A stretch of 64,000 nt of DNA. It comes from Thermovenabulum sp049723235. Its GTDB lineage: Bacteria; Bacillota; Thermosediminibacteria; Thermosediminibacterales; Thermosediminibacteraceae. Under the pieces are notes generated by a model. It saw only the letters and a list, made by a program, of their open reading frames with translations. It was not told the DNA's origin and ran no database searches. Positions 1 to 8,210 of the stretch are shown here, one piece after another; position 1 is the stretch's first letter, and every line of letters begins with the position of its first letter. Both the position numbers and the translations under genes were made by a program. The DNA lies in contig NZ_JBNARB010000004.1 of assembly GCF_049723235.1 (NCBI RefSeq), positions 1-64,000 of the forward strand, written 5' to 3'.

Positions 1-49
1 CCGCCCTCTCACGGCGGAAACAGGGGTTCGAGTCCCCTTAGGGCTACCA
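1..49 (+). tRNA. tRNA-Glu (anticodon CTC), 5' truncated by window edge
   Basis: Only the 3' part is present. The window begins with the anticodon arm (stem CCGCC at 1-5, loop CTCTCAC at 6-12, stem GGCGG at 13-17), which places anticodon CTC at 8-10. A T-arm with GGTTCGAGTC and an encoded CCA end at 47-49 follow. The acceptor and D arms lie upstream of the window. Confidence 0.9.
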
Positions 50-74
50 AATTTATATCAATTTATAGGATAAA

Positions 75-120
75 AAAAAACTCCTTATAAAGAGTTTAAT
101 GTCTTTATAAGGGGTTTTTT
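75..120. terminator. Bidirectional intrinsic terminator
   Basis: An inverted repeat (CCTTATAAAG at 83-92 against CTTTATAAGG at 103-112) is flanked by an A-run on the left and a T-run at 115-120. It can stop transcription from the tRNA on the plus strand and from the DMT transporter gene on the minus strand. Confidence 0.75.
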
Positions 121-210
121 GTATTTTTTACATTTATTTTTCCCACACTTAGAATCTTATAGATATATTAAGATTTATTAATAGTCAACAAATTAAAAGG
201 ATTATATTTT

Positions 211-1146
211 TTAATTACGGTTTCTAAATATGGTAATTATTATAACACTTAAAATGATTATTATTGTGGCTATTAATGTATTTACTGTAAGTTGTTCACC
301 GGCTATAAGCCAACCAATAAATACGGCTACAATGGGATTTACAAAAGCATAGGTAGAGACCAGGGCAGAATCAGCATTTTTTAAGAGCCATATATACGCG
401 TTATAGGCTACAATTGAACCAAAAATTATTAAATAAAGTAGTGATAAAAAAGACCGGAAGGACAAATCAAAGATATTAAAATGTGCCCATTCGCCCTTTA
501 ATATTGAAGCCAGGAAAAGTAGAATTCCACCCACAATCATCTGCATTGCAGTAAATAATAATGGGGATCGGGGCTGATCTACGGTTCTTGAAGATAATGA
601 ACCCAGGGACCAAGAAAAAGAAGCAAACAACAATAATGCTACACCAAGAGGATTAATATTATTTTTATCTGGCGTACCCGAAGAGTTTGTTACAAGAATT
701 AAAATACCGGCAAAACCCAAAATTATTCCCAGAATAACGCCTTTGTTTGGACTTTTTTGCTTTTTCCACAACCATTCTAATAAAATAATCCACAAAGGCA
801 CAGTTGCGATAATAGTAGCGGCAATTCCTGATGGAACAAGCTGTTCGGCCAATACCACAAATCCATTTCCGAAAAATAGAAGCTGTGTACCGATTATTCC
901 CGCACTGAACCACTGTTTTCTCGTAGGATTGTTATAACCTGATAAAAGTGACCAGAAATATAAAATAAGGCCTGCCAATAAAAACCGGGTTCCAGCCATT
1001 ATAAACGGAGGGATTGTTTCAATAGCGAACTTTATTCCTAGGTAGGTTCCGCCCCAGAAAAGGTATACGGAAAATAAAGCAATCAATACCTGAAATTTTT
1101 TTCTATTGCTCAAAACTTCATTCGTTTTGATTACAGGATTATCCAT
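211..1146 (-). CDS. EamA/DMT-family transporter
   Basis: A 311-residue integral membrane protein of the drug/metabolite transporter superfamily. It has two tandem EamA repeats of about five helices each: residues about 15-145 begin with a helix containing FWGGTYLGIKFA, and the second repeat is about 165-305. Family members export or import small metabolites and amino acids; the substrate cannot be told. I chose the start at 1146 because AAGGAGG lies just upstream of that ATG. The frame is open six codons further, but that start would place the ribosome site inside the gene. It is transcribed alone and ends toward the 75-120 hairpin. Confidence 0.85.
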   Translation of the reverse strand: MDNPVIKTNEVLSNRKKFQVLIALFSVYLFWGGTYLGIKFAIETIPPFIMAGTRFLLAGLILYFWSLLSGYNNPTRKQWFSAGIIGTQLLFFGNGFVVLAEQLVPSGIAATIIATVPLWIILLEWLWKKQKSPNKGVILGIILGFAGILILVTNSSGTPDKNNINPLGVALLLFASFSWSLGSLSSRTVDQPRSPLLFTAMQMIVGGILLFLASILKGEWAHFNIFDLSFRSFLSLLYLIIFGSIVAYNAYIWLLKNADSALVSTYAFVNPIVAVFIGWLIAGEQLTVNTLIATIIIILSVIIITIFRNRN

Positions 1147-1256
1147 GAAAATCCTCCTTGTCATTTACACTCATTTATTTAACTTATTCCAATATTATAA
1201 TATAAAGAATTAAATTTTTGTTGTTTTAATAGAAAAAATTATAATTTATTTTTTTA

Positions 1257-1285
1257 TTGACTAAAATATACTAACATGGTAGTAT
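1257..1285 (+). promoter_or_regulatory. Sigma-A promoter of uxuB-uxuA-gntR
   Basis: TTGACT at 1257-1262, a 17-base spacer and TAGTAT at 1280-1285. The start codon at 1331 leaves a leader of about 40 bases. The spacer and -10 box coincide with a palindrome (separate entry). Confidence 0.6.
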
Positions 1286-1288
1286 ATT
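1265..1288. promoter_or_regulatory. Palindromic operator candidate for the adjacent GntR regulator
   Basis: AATATACTA (1265-1273) and TAGTATATT (1280-1288) are perfect 9-base inverted arms separated by ACATGG. The palindrome covers the spacer and -10 box of the promoter, as expected for a repressor site. The third gene of the operon is a FadR-type GntR regulator, so autorepression relieved by a uronate intermediate is the simplest reading. The pairing with this regulator is inference. Confidence 0.55.
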
Positions 1289-1330
1289 AGTAAAAATAAT
1301 TTAACAAATTCTAAAGTAGTGGGTGTTAGC

Positions 1331-2947
1331 ATGAAATTAAATCTTGATTCACTTAAAAAAAGACAAATTTGGGAAGAAAAAGGATATAAACTGCCCCAAT
1401 TTGATGTACAAAAGGTACGAGAAAAAACTTTAAAAGAACCTGTATGGATTCATTTTGGTGCCGGAAATATATTCAGGGCTTTTTTGGCTTCCCTCCAGCA
1501 AAATCTTTTAAATAAAGGATTAAGCGATAAAGGAATCATAGCCTGTGCTCCTTACGATGATGAAGTAATAAAAAAGGTATATTTGCCTTATGAAAATTTA
1601 AGCATATTAGTAACTTTGAAAGAGGATGGGGAAATTGAAAAAAGCGTAATTGCAAGCATAGTCAGTGCGTTAAGTGTTAAAGAGAATATGGATGAAATAG
1701 AAAGAATTTTTATATCTCCCTCCTTGCAGATAGCATCTTTTACAATTACGGAAAAGGGCTATGCATTAGAAAATGCAAAAGGAGAGTATTTTCAAGAAGT
1801 ACTAAGCGATATAGATAATTTTCCTGAAAAACCCAGAAGTGTAATGGGGACTATAGCTTATTTATGCTATAAAAGATATTTAGCCGGTGAATTGCCTTTA
1901 GCACTGGTAAGTATGGATAATATTGCCCATAACGGGACAAAACTTTATGAGGCAGTGAAGTTTTTCGCTGAAAAATGGATGGAAAAAGGAAAGGTAGAAA
2001 AAGGTTTTTTAGATTATTTATGTGACTCAAAAATGGTATCCTTTCCCTGGAGTATGATCGATAAGATAACACCACGACCCTCAGAAAAAGTTATGGATTT
2101 ACTTAAAGCCGATGGATTGGAAGATGTAAAAATTTATAAAACCGGCAAAAATACATATGTTTCCTGCTTTGTAAATGCTGAACCAACTGAATATCTTGTC
2201 ATTGAAGATAATTTTCCTAATGGAAGGCCACCCTTAGAAGAAGCAGGAGTATTTTTTACCGATAGGGAAACGGTAGAAAAAGCAGAAAAAATGAAGGTCT
2301 GTACATGTCTTAACCCTCTTCATACGGTTTTAGCAATTTTCGGATGCCTTTTAAATTATTCATTTATTTACGAGGAAATGCGGGATGAAAATTTAAAGGC
2401 ACTTGTGGAAAAAATTGGATACGAAGAAGGTCTTCCGACGGTAATAAATCCGGGAATTATTAACCCCGAGGATTTTATAAAGGAAGTTATAGAAAAAAGA
2501 TTACCCAATCCTTTTGTACCTGATACTCCGCAAAGGATAGCCTGTGATACATCTCAAAAAATACCGGTGCGCTTTGGGGAAACCTTGAAAGCTTACGTTC
2601 GTTTAAATAAGGATTTAAAAAGTTTAACCTACATTCCTCTGTTTTTTGCTGGCTGGCTTAGATATTTGATGGGGATAGATGACGAAGGGAAAGAATTTAT
2701 TCCAAGCCCCGACCCCATGCTTACCGAATTGCAAAGGCATATAAAGAAAATTTCTCTTGGGGAAAAAGGGCCTTTTACGGAATTTTTAAAACCGATATTA
2801 TCCGATGAGAAAATTTTCGGAATAAATCTTTATGACTATGGTTTGGCTTCAAAAGTAGAGCAAATGTTTGAGAAATTAGTTAGCGGTGTTGGTGCTGTAA
2901 GGAGAACACTAAAAGAATTTACCGAATTGGGGGTAAATGGCCAATGA
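1331..2947 (+). CDS. uxuB: D-mannonate oxidoreductase (fructuronate reductase)
   Basis: Polyol-specific long-chain dehydrogenase family, 538 residues, the longer form seen in Clostridia. It interconverts D-fructuronate and D-mannonate with NAD(H) in the glucuronate branch of hexuronate catabolism. The N-terminal Rossmann start reads HFGAGNIFRA (residues 41-50). The signature LNPLHT carries the Asn and His of the catalytic Lys-Asn-His set. The ATG at 1331 follows GGGTG; a GTG four codons upstream overlaps that site. It overlaps uxuA by 4 bases (ATGA), so the two are translationally coupled. The neighbouring uxuA fixes the assignment over mannitol dehydrogenase. Confidence 0.88.
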   Translation: MKLNLDSLKKRQIWEEKGYKLPQFDVQKVREKTLKEPVWIHFGAGNIFRAFLASLQQNLLNKGLSDKGIIACAPYDDEVIKKVYLPYENLSILVTLKEDGEIEKSVIASIVSALSVKENMDEIERIFISPSLQIASFTITEKGYALENAKGEYFQEVLSDIDNFPEKPRSVMGTIAYLCYKRYLAGELPLALVSMDNIAHNGTKLYEAVKFFAEKWMEKGKVEKGFLDYLCDSKMVSFPWSMIDKITPRPSEKVMDLLKADGLEDVKIYKTGKNTYVSCFVNAEPTEYLVIEDNFPNGRPPLEEAGVFFTDRETVEKAEKMKVCTCLNPLHTVLAIFGCLLNYSFIYEEMRDENLKALVEKIGYEEGLPTVINPGIINPEDFIKEVIEKRLPNPFVPDTPQRIACDTSQKIPVRFGETLKAYVRLNKDLKSLTYIPLFFAGWLRYLMGIDDEGKEFIPSPDPMLTELQRHIKKISLGEKGPFTEFLKPILSDEKIFGINLYDYGLASKVEQMFEKLVSGVGAVRRTLKEFTELGVNGQ

Positions 2948-4029
2948 AAATGGTATTTAGATGGTTCGGAAAGGGATTTGATAAAATTCCCCTTGAGTAC
3001 ATTCGACAAATTCCGGGAGTAACGGGTGTTGTAGCAACATTGATGGATATTCCGGTAGGAGAAGTTTGGCCCAAAGAAAGAGTAAAAGCCATGAAGGAAG
3101 AAGTGGAAAAATATGGACTCAGTTTGGAAGTAATAGAAAGCGTAAATGTTCATGAAGATATTAAATTGGGAGAAAAAGACCGGGATAGATATATTGAAAA
3201 TTACATAATAACGATGAAAAATCTATCAGAAATTGGAGTAAAAGTTATATGTTATAATTTTATGCCGGTTTTTGATTGGTTGAGGACGGAACTTGAGAGG
3301 GTTTTAGAAGATGGTTCTAAAACTATGGCTTATAAACATGATGTAGTGTTAAAAATACAACCCAAAAACTTTGCTGAAAAATTTACCGAACAACCAGAAG
3401 AAGTGGAATTACCCGGGTGGGAGCCGGAAAGATTAAAGGAGATTTCGGAAACCTTAGAGAGGTATAAAAATATTACCGAGGAGCAATACTGGAACAATAT
3501 GAAATATTTTTTGGATTGTATAATTCCCTATGCGGAAAAGTACGATATAAAAATGGCAATACACCCGGATGATCCTCCATGGCCGGTTTTTGGCCTGCCC
3601 AGAGTTATTACTAATAGAAACAATATAAGGAAATTCCTTGAGTTAAATAATAGTCTTTATAATGGAATTACTCTTTGCACGGGTTCTCTTGGTGCAAATA
3701 GAGAAAATGATATTCCATCAATAATAAGGGAATTTGTGAAGGAAGGCAGGGTTCATTTTGCCCATGTAAGAAATCTTAAGTTTGAATCGGATAAAGACTT
3801 CTATGAAAGCGCTCATTTATCCAAGTGTGGGTCGTTTGATATGTTTGAAATTATGAAAGCTTTTTACGAAAGCGGGTTTACCGGATACATCCGACCGGAC
3901 CACGGGAGAATGATATGGGGAGAAACTGGGCGTCCCGGCTATGGTCTATACGATAGAGCCTTGGGTGCTGTATATTTACAGGGATTGTGGGAAGCATTAG
4001 AGAAAATCTCCGGTAAAAATGAAGATTGA
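2944..4029 (+). CDS. uxuA: Mannonate dehydratase
   Basis: 361 residues, full length for UxuA. It dehydrates D-mannonate to 2-keto-3-deoxy-D-gluconate, the step after UxuB. It is a xylose-isomerase-like TIM barrel with metal ligands visible in HPDDPPWPVFGLPRV, CTGSLG, HVRN and RPDHGRM. It starts inside the uxuB stop codon and is followed 30 bases later by the GntR regulator. No kdgK or kdgA for the next two steps is in this window. Confidence 0.92.
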   Translation: MKMVFRWFGKGFDKIPLEYIRQIPGVTGVVATLMDIPVGEVWPKERVKAMKEEVEKYGLSLEVIESVNVHEDIKLGEKDRDRYIENYIITMKNLSEIGVKVICYNFMPVFDWLRTELERVLEDGSKTMAYKHDVVLKIQPKNFAEKFTEQPEEVELPGWEPERLKEISETLERYKNITEEQYWNNMKYFLDCIIPYAEKYDIKMAIHPDDPPWPVFGLPRVITNRNNIRKFLELNNSLYNGITLCTGSLGANRENDIPSIIREFVKEGRVHFAHVRNLKFESDKDFYESAHLSKCGSFDMFEIMKAFYESGFTGYIRPDHGRMIWGETGRPGYGLYDRALGAVYLQGLWEALEKISGKNED

Positions 4030-4059
4030 TTTACCAAAACCTATGAAAGCAGGGCTAAA

Positions 4060-4737
4060 ATGTTAGAAATTCTTAAAAGGTATCCAAAGGAAAATGCCCG
4101 AGAATTTGTAATAAGGGTTTTATATCATAACATTATTTATTTAAATCTGAAACCGGGGCAGCAAATAAGTGAAAGTGAAATAGCATCTTTGCTGGGTGTA
4201 AGTCGTACCCCGGTTAGAGAAGCCTTTATAGAATTATCAAAAGCATCTCTTGTGGAAATATATCCTCAAAAAGGGACATATATTTCAAAAATAGACCTGG
4301 ATTTGGTAGAAGAATCCCGTTTCGCCAGAAGCATTCTGGAAAAGGCTGTAATAAAATTAGTTTGTGGAACAATTACGGAAGATTATTTGATGTTTTTGGA
4401 AGATAATGTTAGATTGCAGGAATTGGCAGTAAAACGTAAAGATTATAAAGAGCTGCTCCTTTTGGATAATAAGTTTCACGAGATAATTTTTAAAGCGTGC
4501 AAAAAGGAATTAACCTTTAATCTCATTAGAAGCATGATGTCGCACTTTGACAGGATAAGGATTCTCAACTTTGCAGTGATGGACATGCAAAGGACGGTAA
4601 ATGACCATAAAAATATTTTAAAAGCAATTAAAGAAAGAAATGAAAAAAAAGCTGAAGAATTAATGGAAGAACATCTTACAAGGGTTATCTACGATCAAAA
4701 TTATTTAAAGCAGCTTTACCCCGAGTATTTTAAATGA
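4060..4737 (+). CDS. GntR-family (FadR subfamily) regulator, likely of the uxu operon
   Basis: 225 residues. An N-terminal winged helix (about 15-80) carries the recognition segment SEIASLLGVSRTPVREAF, followed by a helical FCD ligand-binding domain (about 90-215). FCD regulators bind small carboxylic acids, commonly hexuronates or aldonates. It is third gene of the uxuB-uxuA operon, and the palindrome over the operon promoter is its probable operator. The start ATG follows AGCAGGG, which is a weak site and may mean lower translation than the enzymes. Confidence 0.85.
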   Translation: MLEILKRYPKENAREFVIRVLYHNIIYLNLKPGQQISESEIASLLGVSRTPVREAFIELSKASLVEIYPQKGTYISKIDLDLVEESRFARSILEKAVIKLVCGTITEDYLMFLEDNVRLQELAVKRKDYKELLLLDNKFHEIIFKACKKELTFNLIRSMMSHFDRIRILNFAVMDMQRTVNDHKNILKAIKERNEKKAEELMEEHLTRVIYDQNYLKQLYPEYFK

Positions 4738-4868
4738 TATAAAAGCTCCTTCGCCTGAAATTATTTCTATATGTTCTTCCTTTTCATCGTCAACAACATC
4801 CAACCAGTTTACCCTGAGCTCCCTGTTTAATGGCGTTAAATATATGCCCGGTGCAAAAAGCGTTTCCG
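4738..4868 (-). other. Possible remnant of a coding region (no start codon)
   Basis: Read on the minus strand, this gap between two convergent genes is open for about 50 codons in a protein-like frame. It includes LFAPGIYLTPLNREL, then VNWLDVV, DDEKEEHIEII and SGEGAFI, and ends inside the gntR 3' end. The frame has no ATG, GTG or TTG with a ribosome site, and its 5' part lies in the terminator hairpin. I do not recognise the protein. It may be a decayed gene or chance. Confidence 0.25.
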
Positions 4869-4878
4869 GGCATTTTTA
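4844..4878. terminator. Bidirectional terminator between gntR and the DUF711 gene
   Basis: ATGCCCGG (4844-4851) pairs with CCGGGCAT (4866-4873), followed by a T-run on the plus strand. On the minus strand the same stem is followed by ATATTT. It separates two convergent transcription units. Confidence 0.8.
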
Positions 4879-4882
4879 AATT

Positions 4883-6247
4883 TTAATTGGTCAGACTCTG
4901 AATGGGCGGAGGGATCCTGCCGCCTCGCTTCACAAAAAGGGATGAATCAAATTTGTTAACAGGCATTACGGGAGCCCTTCCCAAAAGGCCTCCAAATTCT
5001 ACTCTGTCACCAGCTTTTTTACCGGGGGCAGGAATGATGCGAACAGCAGTAGTTTTTTTGTTTATTACTCCTATTGCCATTTCATCGGCAATAATGGCAG
5101 CAATGGTTTCTGCCGGGGTGTCCCCCGGAATCGCAATCATATCAAGTCCTACCGAACATACCGAGGTCATTGCTTCAAGTTTTTCAAGGGTAAGAGCGCC
5201 TTCTTCTACTGCCTTTACCATACCCGCATCCTCGCTTACGGGGATAAAAGCTCCCGAAAGTCCTCCCACATAAGAGGCAGCCATCGCACCTCCTTTTTTA
5301 ACAGCGTCATTCAAAAGAGCCAGGGCAGCGGTAGTTCCGGGAGCACCGCAACGTTCAAGGCCCATGGCTTCCAGGATGTTCGCTATACTATCACCTATTG
5401 CCGGCGTGGGAGCAAGGGAAAGGTCTATTATTCCGAGGGGAATTCCCAATCTTTTAGACGCTTCCCGACCGATCAATTCACCTGCACGGGTTATTTTAAA
5501 AGCCGTTCTTTTTACTGCTTCAGCTATTTCCCCAAAATCCGCCTTTTCACCCATACGCCTTAATACCGTATTTACAACCCCTGGTCCGCTGATTCCAATA
5601 TTAATGGATGCTTCCGGTTCTCCGATACCGTGAAAAGCACCGGCCATAAACGGGTTATCTTCCACCGCATTTGCGAAAACCACAAGTTTTGCACAGCCTA
5701 TACCATCTTTTTCAGCCGTTAGCTCGGCGGTCTTTTTGATAATATTTCCCATGGCAAGGACGGCATCCATATTAATACCTGCTCTGCTGGAAGCTAAGTT
5801 AACCGAAGAACATACCCTTTCGGTAAGGGAAAGGGCTTCGGGAATGGAGTTCAAAAGATTTATATCCCCCCTGGTAAAACCTTTATGAACAAGTGCCGAA
5901 AAACCTCCAATAAAGTCAATCCCCAGGTCTTTTGCAGCTTTGTCCATCGCTTTTGCCAGTGGCATAAGGTCTTTTTCCAAGCAGGATTCGGCTATGATAG
6001 AAATGGGTGTAACCGAAATCCTTTTATTTACAATCGGAATTCCAAATTCTGCTTCTAACTGCCGCGCGACGGGTACCAATTTTTCAGCGGTTTTCATAAT
6101 CTTTTCGTAGATTTTTTTGGCGACTGTATTAATATCAAGGTCGCAACAATCTCTAAGGCTTATCCCTAAGGTAATAGTCCTTATATCTAAATTTTCTGCC
6201 TGCACCATCCTTATTGTCTCTATAATTTCATCCCTCGTAAAACTCAT
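4883..6247 (-). CDS. PFL family / UPF0210 (DUF711) protein
   Basis: 454 residues, the normal length for UPF0210, a family distantly related in fold to pyruvate formate-lyase and class III ribonucleotide reductase cores. No biochemical role is established. The sequence is complete, starting MSFTRDEIIETIRMVQAENLDIRTI in two blocks and containing ISVTPISII and a glycine-rich stretch near residues 225-240. It lies 12 bases downstream of an ACT-domain gene. This ACT-DUF711 pair is conserved in many Firmicutes and suggests that the ACT protein senses a ligand for the larger partner (inference). AGGAGGAAAAAATC precedes the ATG. Confidence 0.85.
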   Translation of the reverse strand: MSFTRDEIIETIRMVQAENLDIRTITLGISLRDCCDLDINTVAKKIYEKIMKTAEKLVPVARQLEAEFGIPIVNKRISVTPISIIAESCLEKDLMPLAKAMDKAAKDLGIDFIGGFSALVHKGFTRGDINLLNSIPEALSLTERVCSSVNLASSRAGINMDAVLAMGNIIKKTAELTAEKDGIGCAKLVVFANAVEDNPFMAGAFHGIGEPEASINIGISGPGVVNTVLRRMGEKADFGEIAEAVKRTAFKITRAGELIGREASKRLGIPLGIIDLSLAPTPAIGDSIANILEAMGLERCGAPGTTAALALLNDAVKKGGAMAASYVGGLSGAFIPVSEDAGMVKAVEEGALTLEKLEAMTSVCSVGLDMIAIPGDTPAETIAAIIADEMAIGVINKKTTAVRIIPAPGKKAGDRVEFGGLLGRAPVMPVNKFDSSLFVKRGGRIPPPIQSLTN

Positions 6248-6259
6248 GATTTTTTCCTC

Positions 6260-6709
6260 CTAAATCCTGTGCATGTATCGAAATACTTCTTCCCTTTGAG
6301 CATCTACCCTTACGGAAAGGGAATTTCCTCGTTCGGCGAGTAATTTTTTTAACTCTTCAAAACTAACGGTGCTTTTTGAAATATCCACCACCATTATCAT
6401 CGTAAAAAGGCCTTCAATAGAGGTCTGTGTAATGTCGAAAATGTTGATGTTATTTGATGCAAGGACGTCGGATATTCCGGCTATAATACCTATTCTATCT
6501 TCTCCGATTACAGAAATTACTGCTTTTTGTGCCAAAGTCCCGTTAAAAGGGGCTGGAGCTTCTAAAAGTTCATCACCTATATAAATTTTTAAACCGTGTG
6601 CTGCCGCATAAATACTGGCTTCTTTTGTTACAAGGGTACCGGGGGGGAGTTTAATGATTTTATTTTCTCCGTAGTTTTTAACCGTATCTAAGGTAACAAG
6701 TATTTCCAT
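6260..6709 (-). CDS. ACT-domain protein (UPF0237 type) with N-terminal extension
   Basis: 149 residues. The C-terminal part (about 62-149) is an ACT domain: AVISVIGEDRIGIIAGISDVLA is its first strand and helix, and DITQTSIEGLFTMIMVVDI the middle strands. Plain UPF0237 proteins are about 90 residues; this one carries about 60 extra residues, with LPPGTLVTKEASIYAAAHGL in the extension. I cannot assign the extension to a known family, though it resembles the short N-terminal segment of some cobalamin adenosyltransferases. It is cotranscribed with the DUF711 gene. Confidence 0.8.
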   Translation of the reverse strand: MEILVTLDTVKNYGENKIIKLPPGTLVTKEASIYAAAHGLKIYIGDELLEAPAPFNGTLAQKAVISVIGEDRIGIIAGISDVLASNNINIFDITQTSIEGLFTMIMVVDISKSTVSFEELKKLLAERGNSLSVRVDAQREEVFRYMHRI

Positions 6710-6778
6710 TATAATTTGTCCACCTCCAAAAAATAAAAAATCAAGGAAACAATTCCCGTTAATACTTTATTATATTAA

Positions 6779-6808
6779 AGTATAAAACGAAATAAATATA
6801 AATATCAA
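6779..6808 (-). promoter_or_regulatory. Promoter of the ACT-DUF711 operon
   Basis: On the minus strand TTGATA (6808-6803), an 18-base spacer and TATACT (6784-6779) lie about 70 bases before the ACT gene start. Confidence 0.5.
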
Positions 6809-6829
6809 GTGCTCGACTAAAATTTTTTT

Positions 6830-8056
6830 TTATTTGTTAACCAAAAAGTTTTTATATTTATTAATTACGAATTCTTCTATTTCTCCCTGTATTTTTACTC
6901 CTTCGGGTAAACATTCCTTTGAGAAAATTAATCCATTTTGATAAATAATATCAACAATAGATAACTTATCGTATGGGATAAGAAATTCAGCAAATTTTCT
7001 TGTTTTTGAAAGGTTTTCGCAAATCATTTTAAGCAGTTCATCTAAATTTTTTTTGTATAAAGCAGAAATTTCCACGGTATTTTTTGAATTTAATGGGAGG
7101 ATACAAGAAGAATTAATTTTATCTATTTTATTAATAGCGATGACAATTGGTTTATTATCTGCTTGGATATCTTTAAGCACCTTAAATACAGTATTTATTT
7201 CTTCCTCAAAATTCCTGCTGGATCCATCCGCCACAAGTAAAAGCAAATCTGCTTCTTTTATTTCTTCTAAGGTAGCTTTAAAAGCTTCGACAATCTCGTG
7301 GGGAAGTTTTCTAATAAAACCTACCGTATCCGAAAGCAGTGCTTTCCTCCCGTCGGGGAGTATTAAAAGTCTGGTGGTGGTATCCAGGGTATCGAAGAGC
7401 CTGTCGTTGCTGGGAACCTTTGCATCGGTCAAAGCGTTCATCAATGTGGATTTTCCGGCGTTCGTATATCCAACCAGGCATATAACAGGAAATTTTCTTG
7501 CACTTCTTAAAAGGTGTCTGCTATCTTTTATTTTTTGTAATTCCTTTTTTAGGTAGGCAATTCTTCTTTTTATGTGCCTTTTATCGGTTTCTAATTTTGT
7601 TTCACCGGGTCCTCTTGTTCCTATGCCGCCACCGAATCTGGAAAGTTCTATTCCTTTACCCGTAAGGCGGGGTAATAAATGCTGAAGTTGTGCGAGCTCC
7701 ACCTGAATTTTCCCTTCTTTCGATTTTGCCCTTTGAGCGAAAATATCCAAAATAAGAGTTGTCCTATCGATTATTTGGAGCTCGATTAGATTTTCTAAAT
7801 TTCTAATCTGCACAGGAGTTAAATCATCATTAAAAATTACCGCGTTTGCTTCAAGGGCTTTTGCCACTTCGGCAATTTCCTGTGCCTTGCCTTTTCCGAT
7901 GTAAAAAGCAGGGTCATAAGATGTTTTTCTTTGAACTATTTTAGCAACCACCTCAGCCCCTGCGGTTTTTGCAAGAAGTTCTAACTCTACGATGCTTTCT
8001 TCATCTTGAATATTTTTTATTATCCCTGCAACTATGGCTTTTGTATTGAAAGCCAA
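6830..8056 (-). CDS. hflX: GTPase HflX
   Basis: 408 residues. HflX is a ribosome-binding GTPase that splits or rescues stalled 70S ribosomes under stress, including heat. The N-terminal domain ends with the glycine-rich FGGGIGTRGPGETKLE. The G domain shows G1 GYTNAGKST, G3 DTVGFIRKLPHEIVEAF and G4 NKID. A short C-terminal domain follows. The start is TTG, with GGGAGG seven bases upstream. It is a single-gene unit, divergent from the aldolase gene. Confidence 0.93.
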   Translation of the reverse strand: MAFNTKAIVAGIIKNIQDEESIVELELLAKTAGAEVVAKIVQRKTSYDPAFYIGKGKAQEIAEVAKALEANAVIFNDDLTPVQIRNLENLIELQIIDRTTLILDIFAQRAKSKEGKIQVELAQLQHLLPRLTGKGIELSRFGGGIGTRGPGETKLETDKRHIKRRIAYLKKELQKIKDSRHLLRSARKFPVICLVGYTNAGKSTLMNALTDAKVPSNDRLFDTLDTTTRLLILPDGRKALLSDTVGFIRKLPHEIVEAFKATLEEIKEADLLLLVADGSSRNFEEEINTVFKVLKDIQADNKPIVIAINKIDKINSSCILPLNSKNTVEISALYKKNLDELLKMICENLSKTRKFAEFLIPYDKLSIVDIIYQNGLIFSKECLPEGVKIQGEIEEFVINKYKNFLVNK

Positions 8057-8210
8057 AATAGGCCCTCCCCATTCTTTTTTTAATTATTTATAATTATTAT
8101 AGCATTGGAAATAAAATAATTTCACATAATAAAAAAATAAATGATACACATTTTCATTAATATGTTATATAATTTTTAAAGAATTAATATGAAAAATTGG
8201 AGGGTAAAAA

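Noticed and set aside
3807..3821. CcpA-like cre sequence (ATGAAAGCGCTCAT) in uxuA
   Set aside because: It lacks the final conserved C and lies deep in the coding region, where the codons alone explain it.
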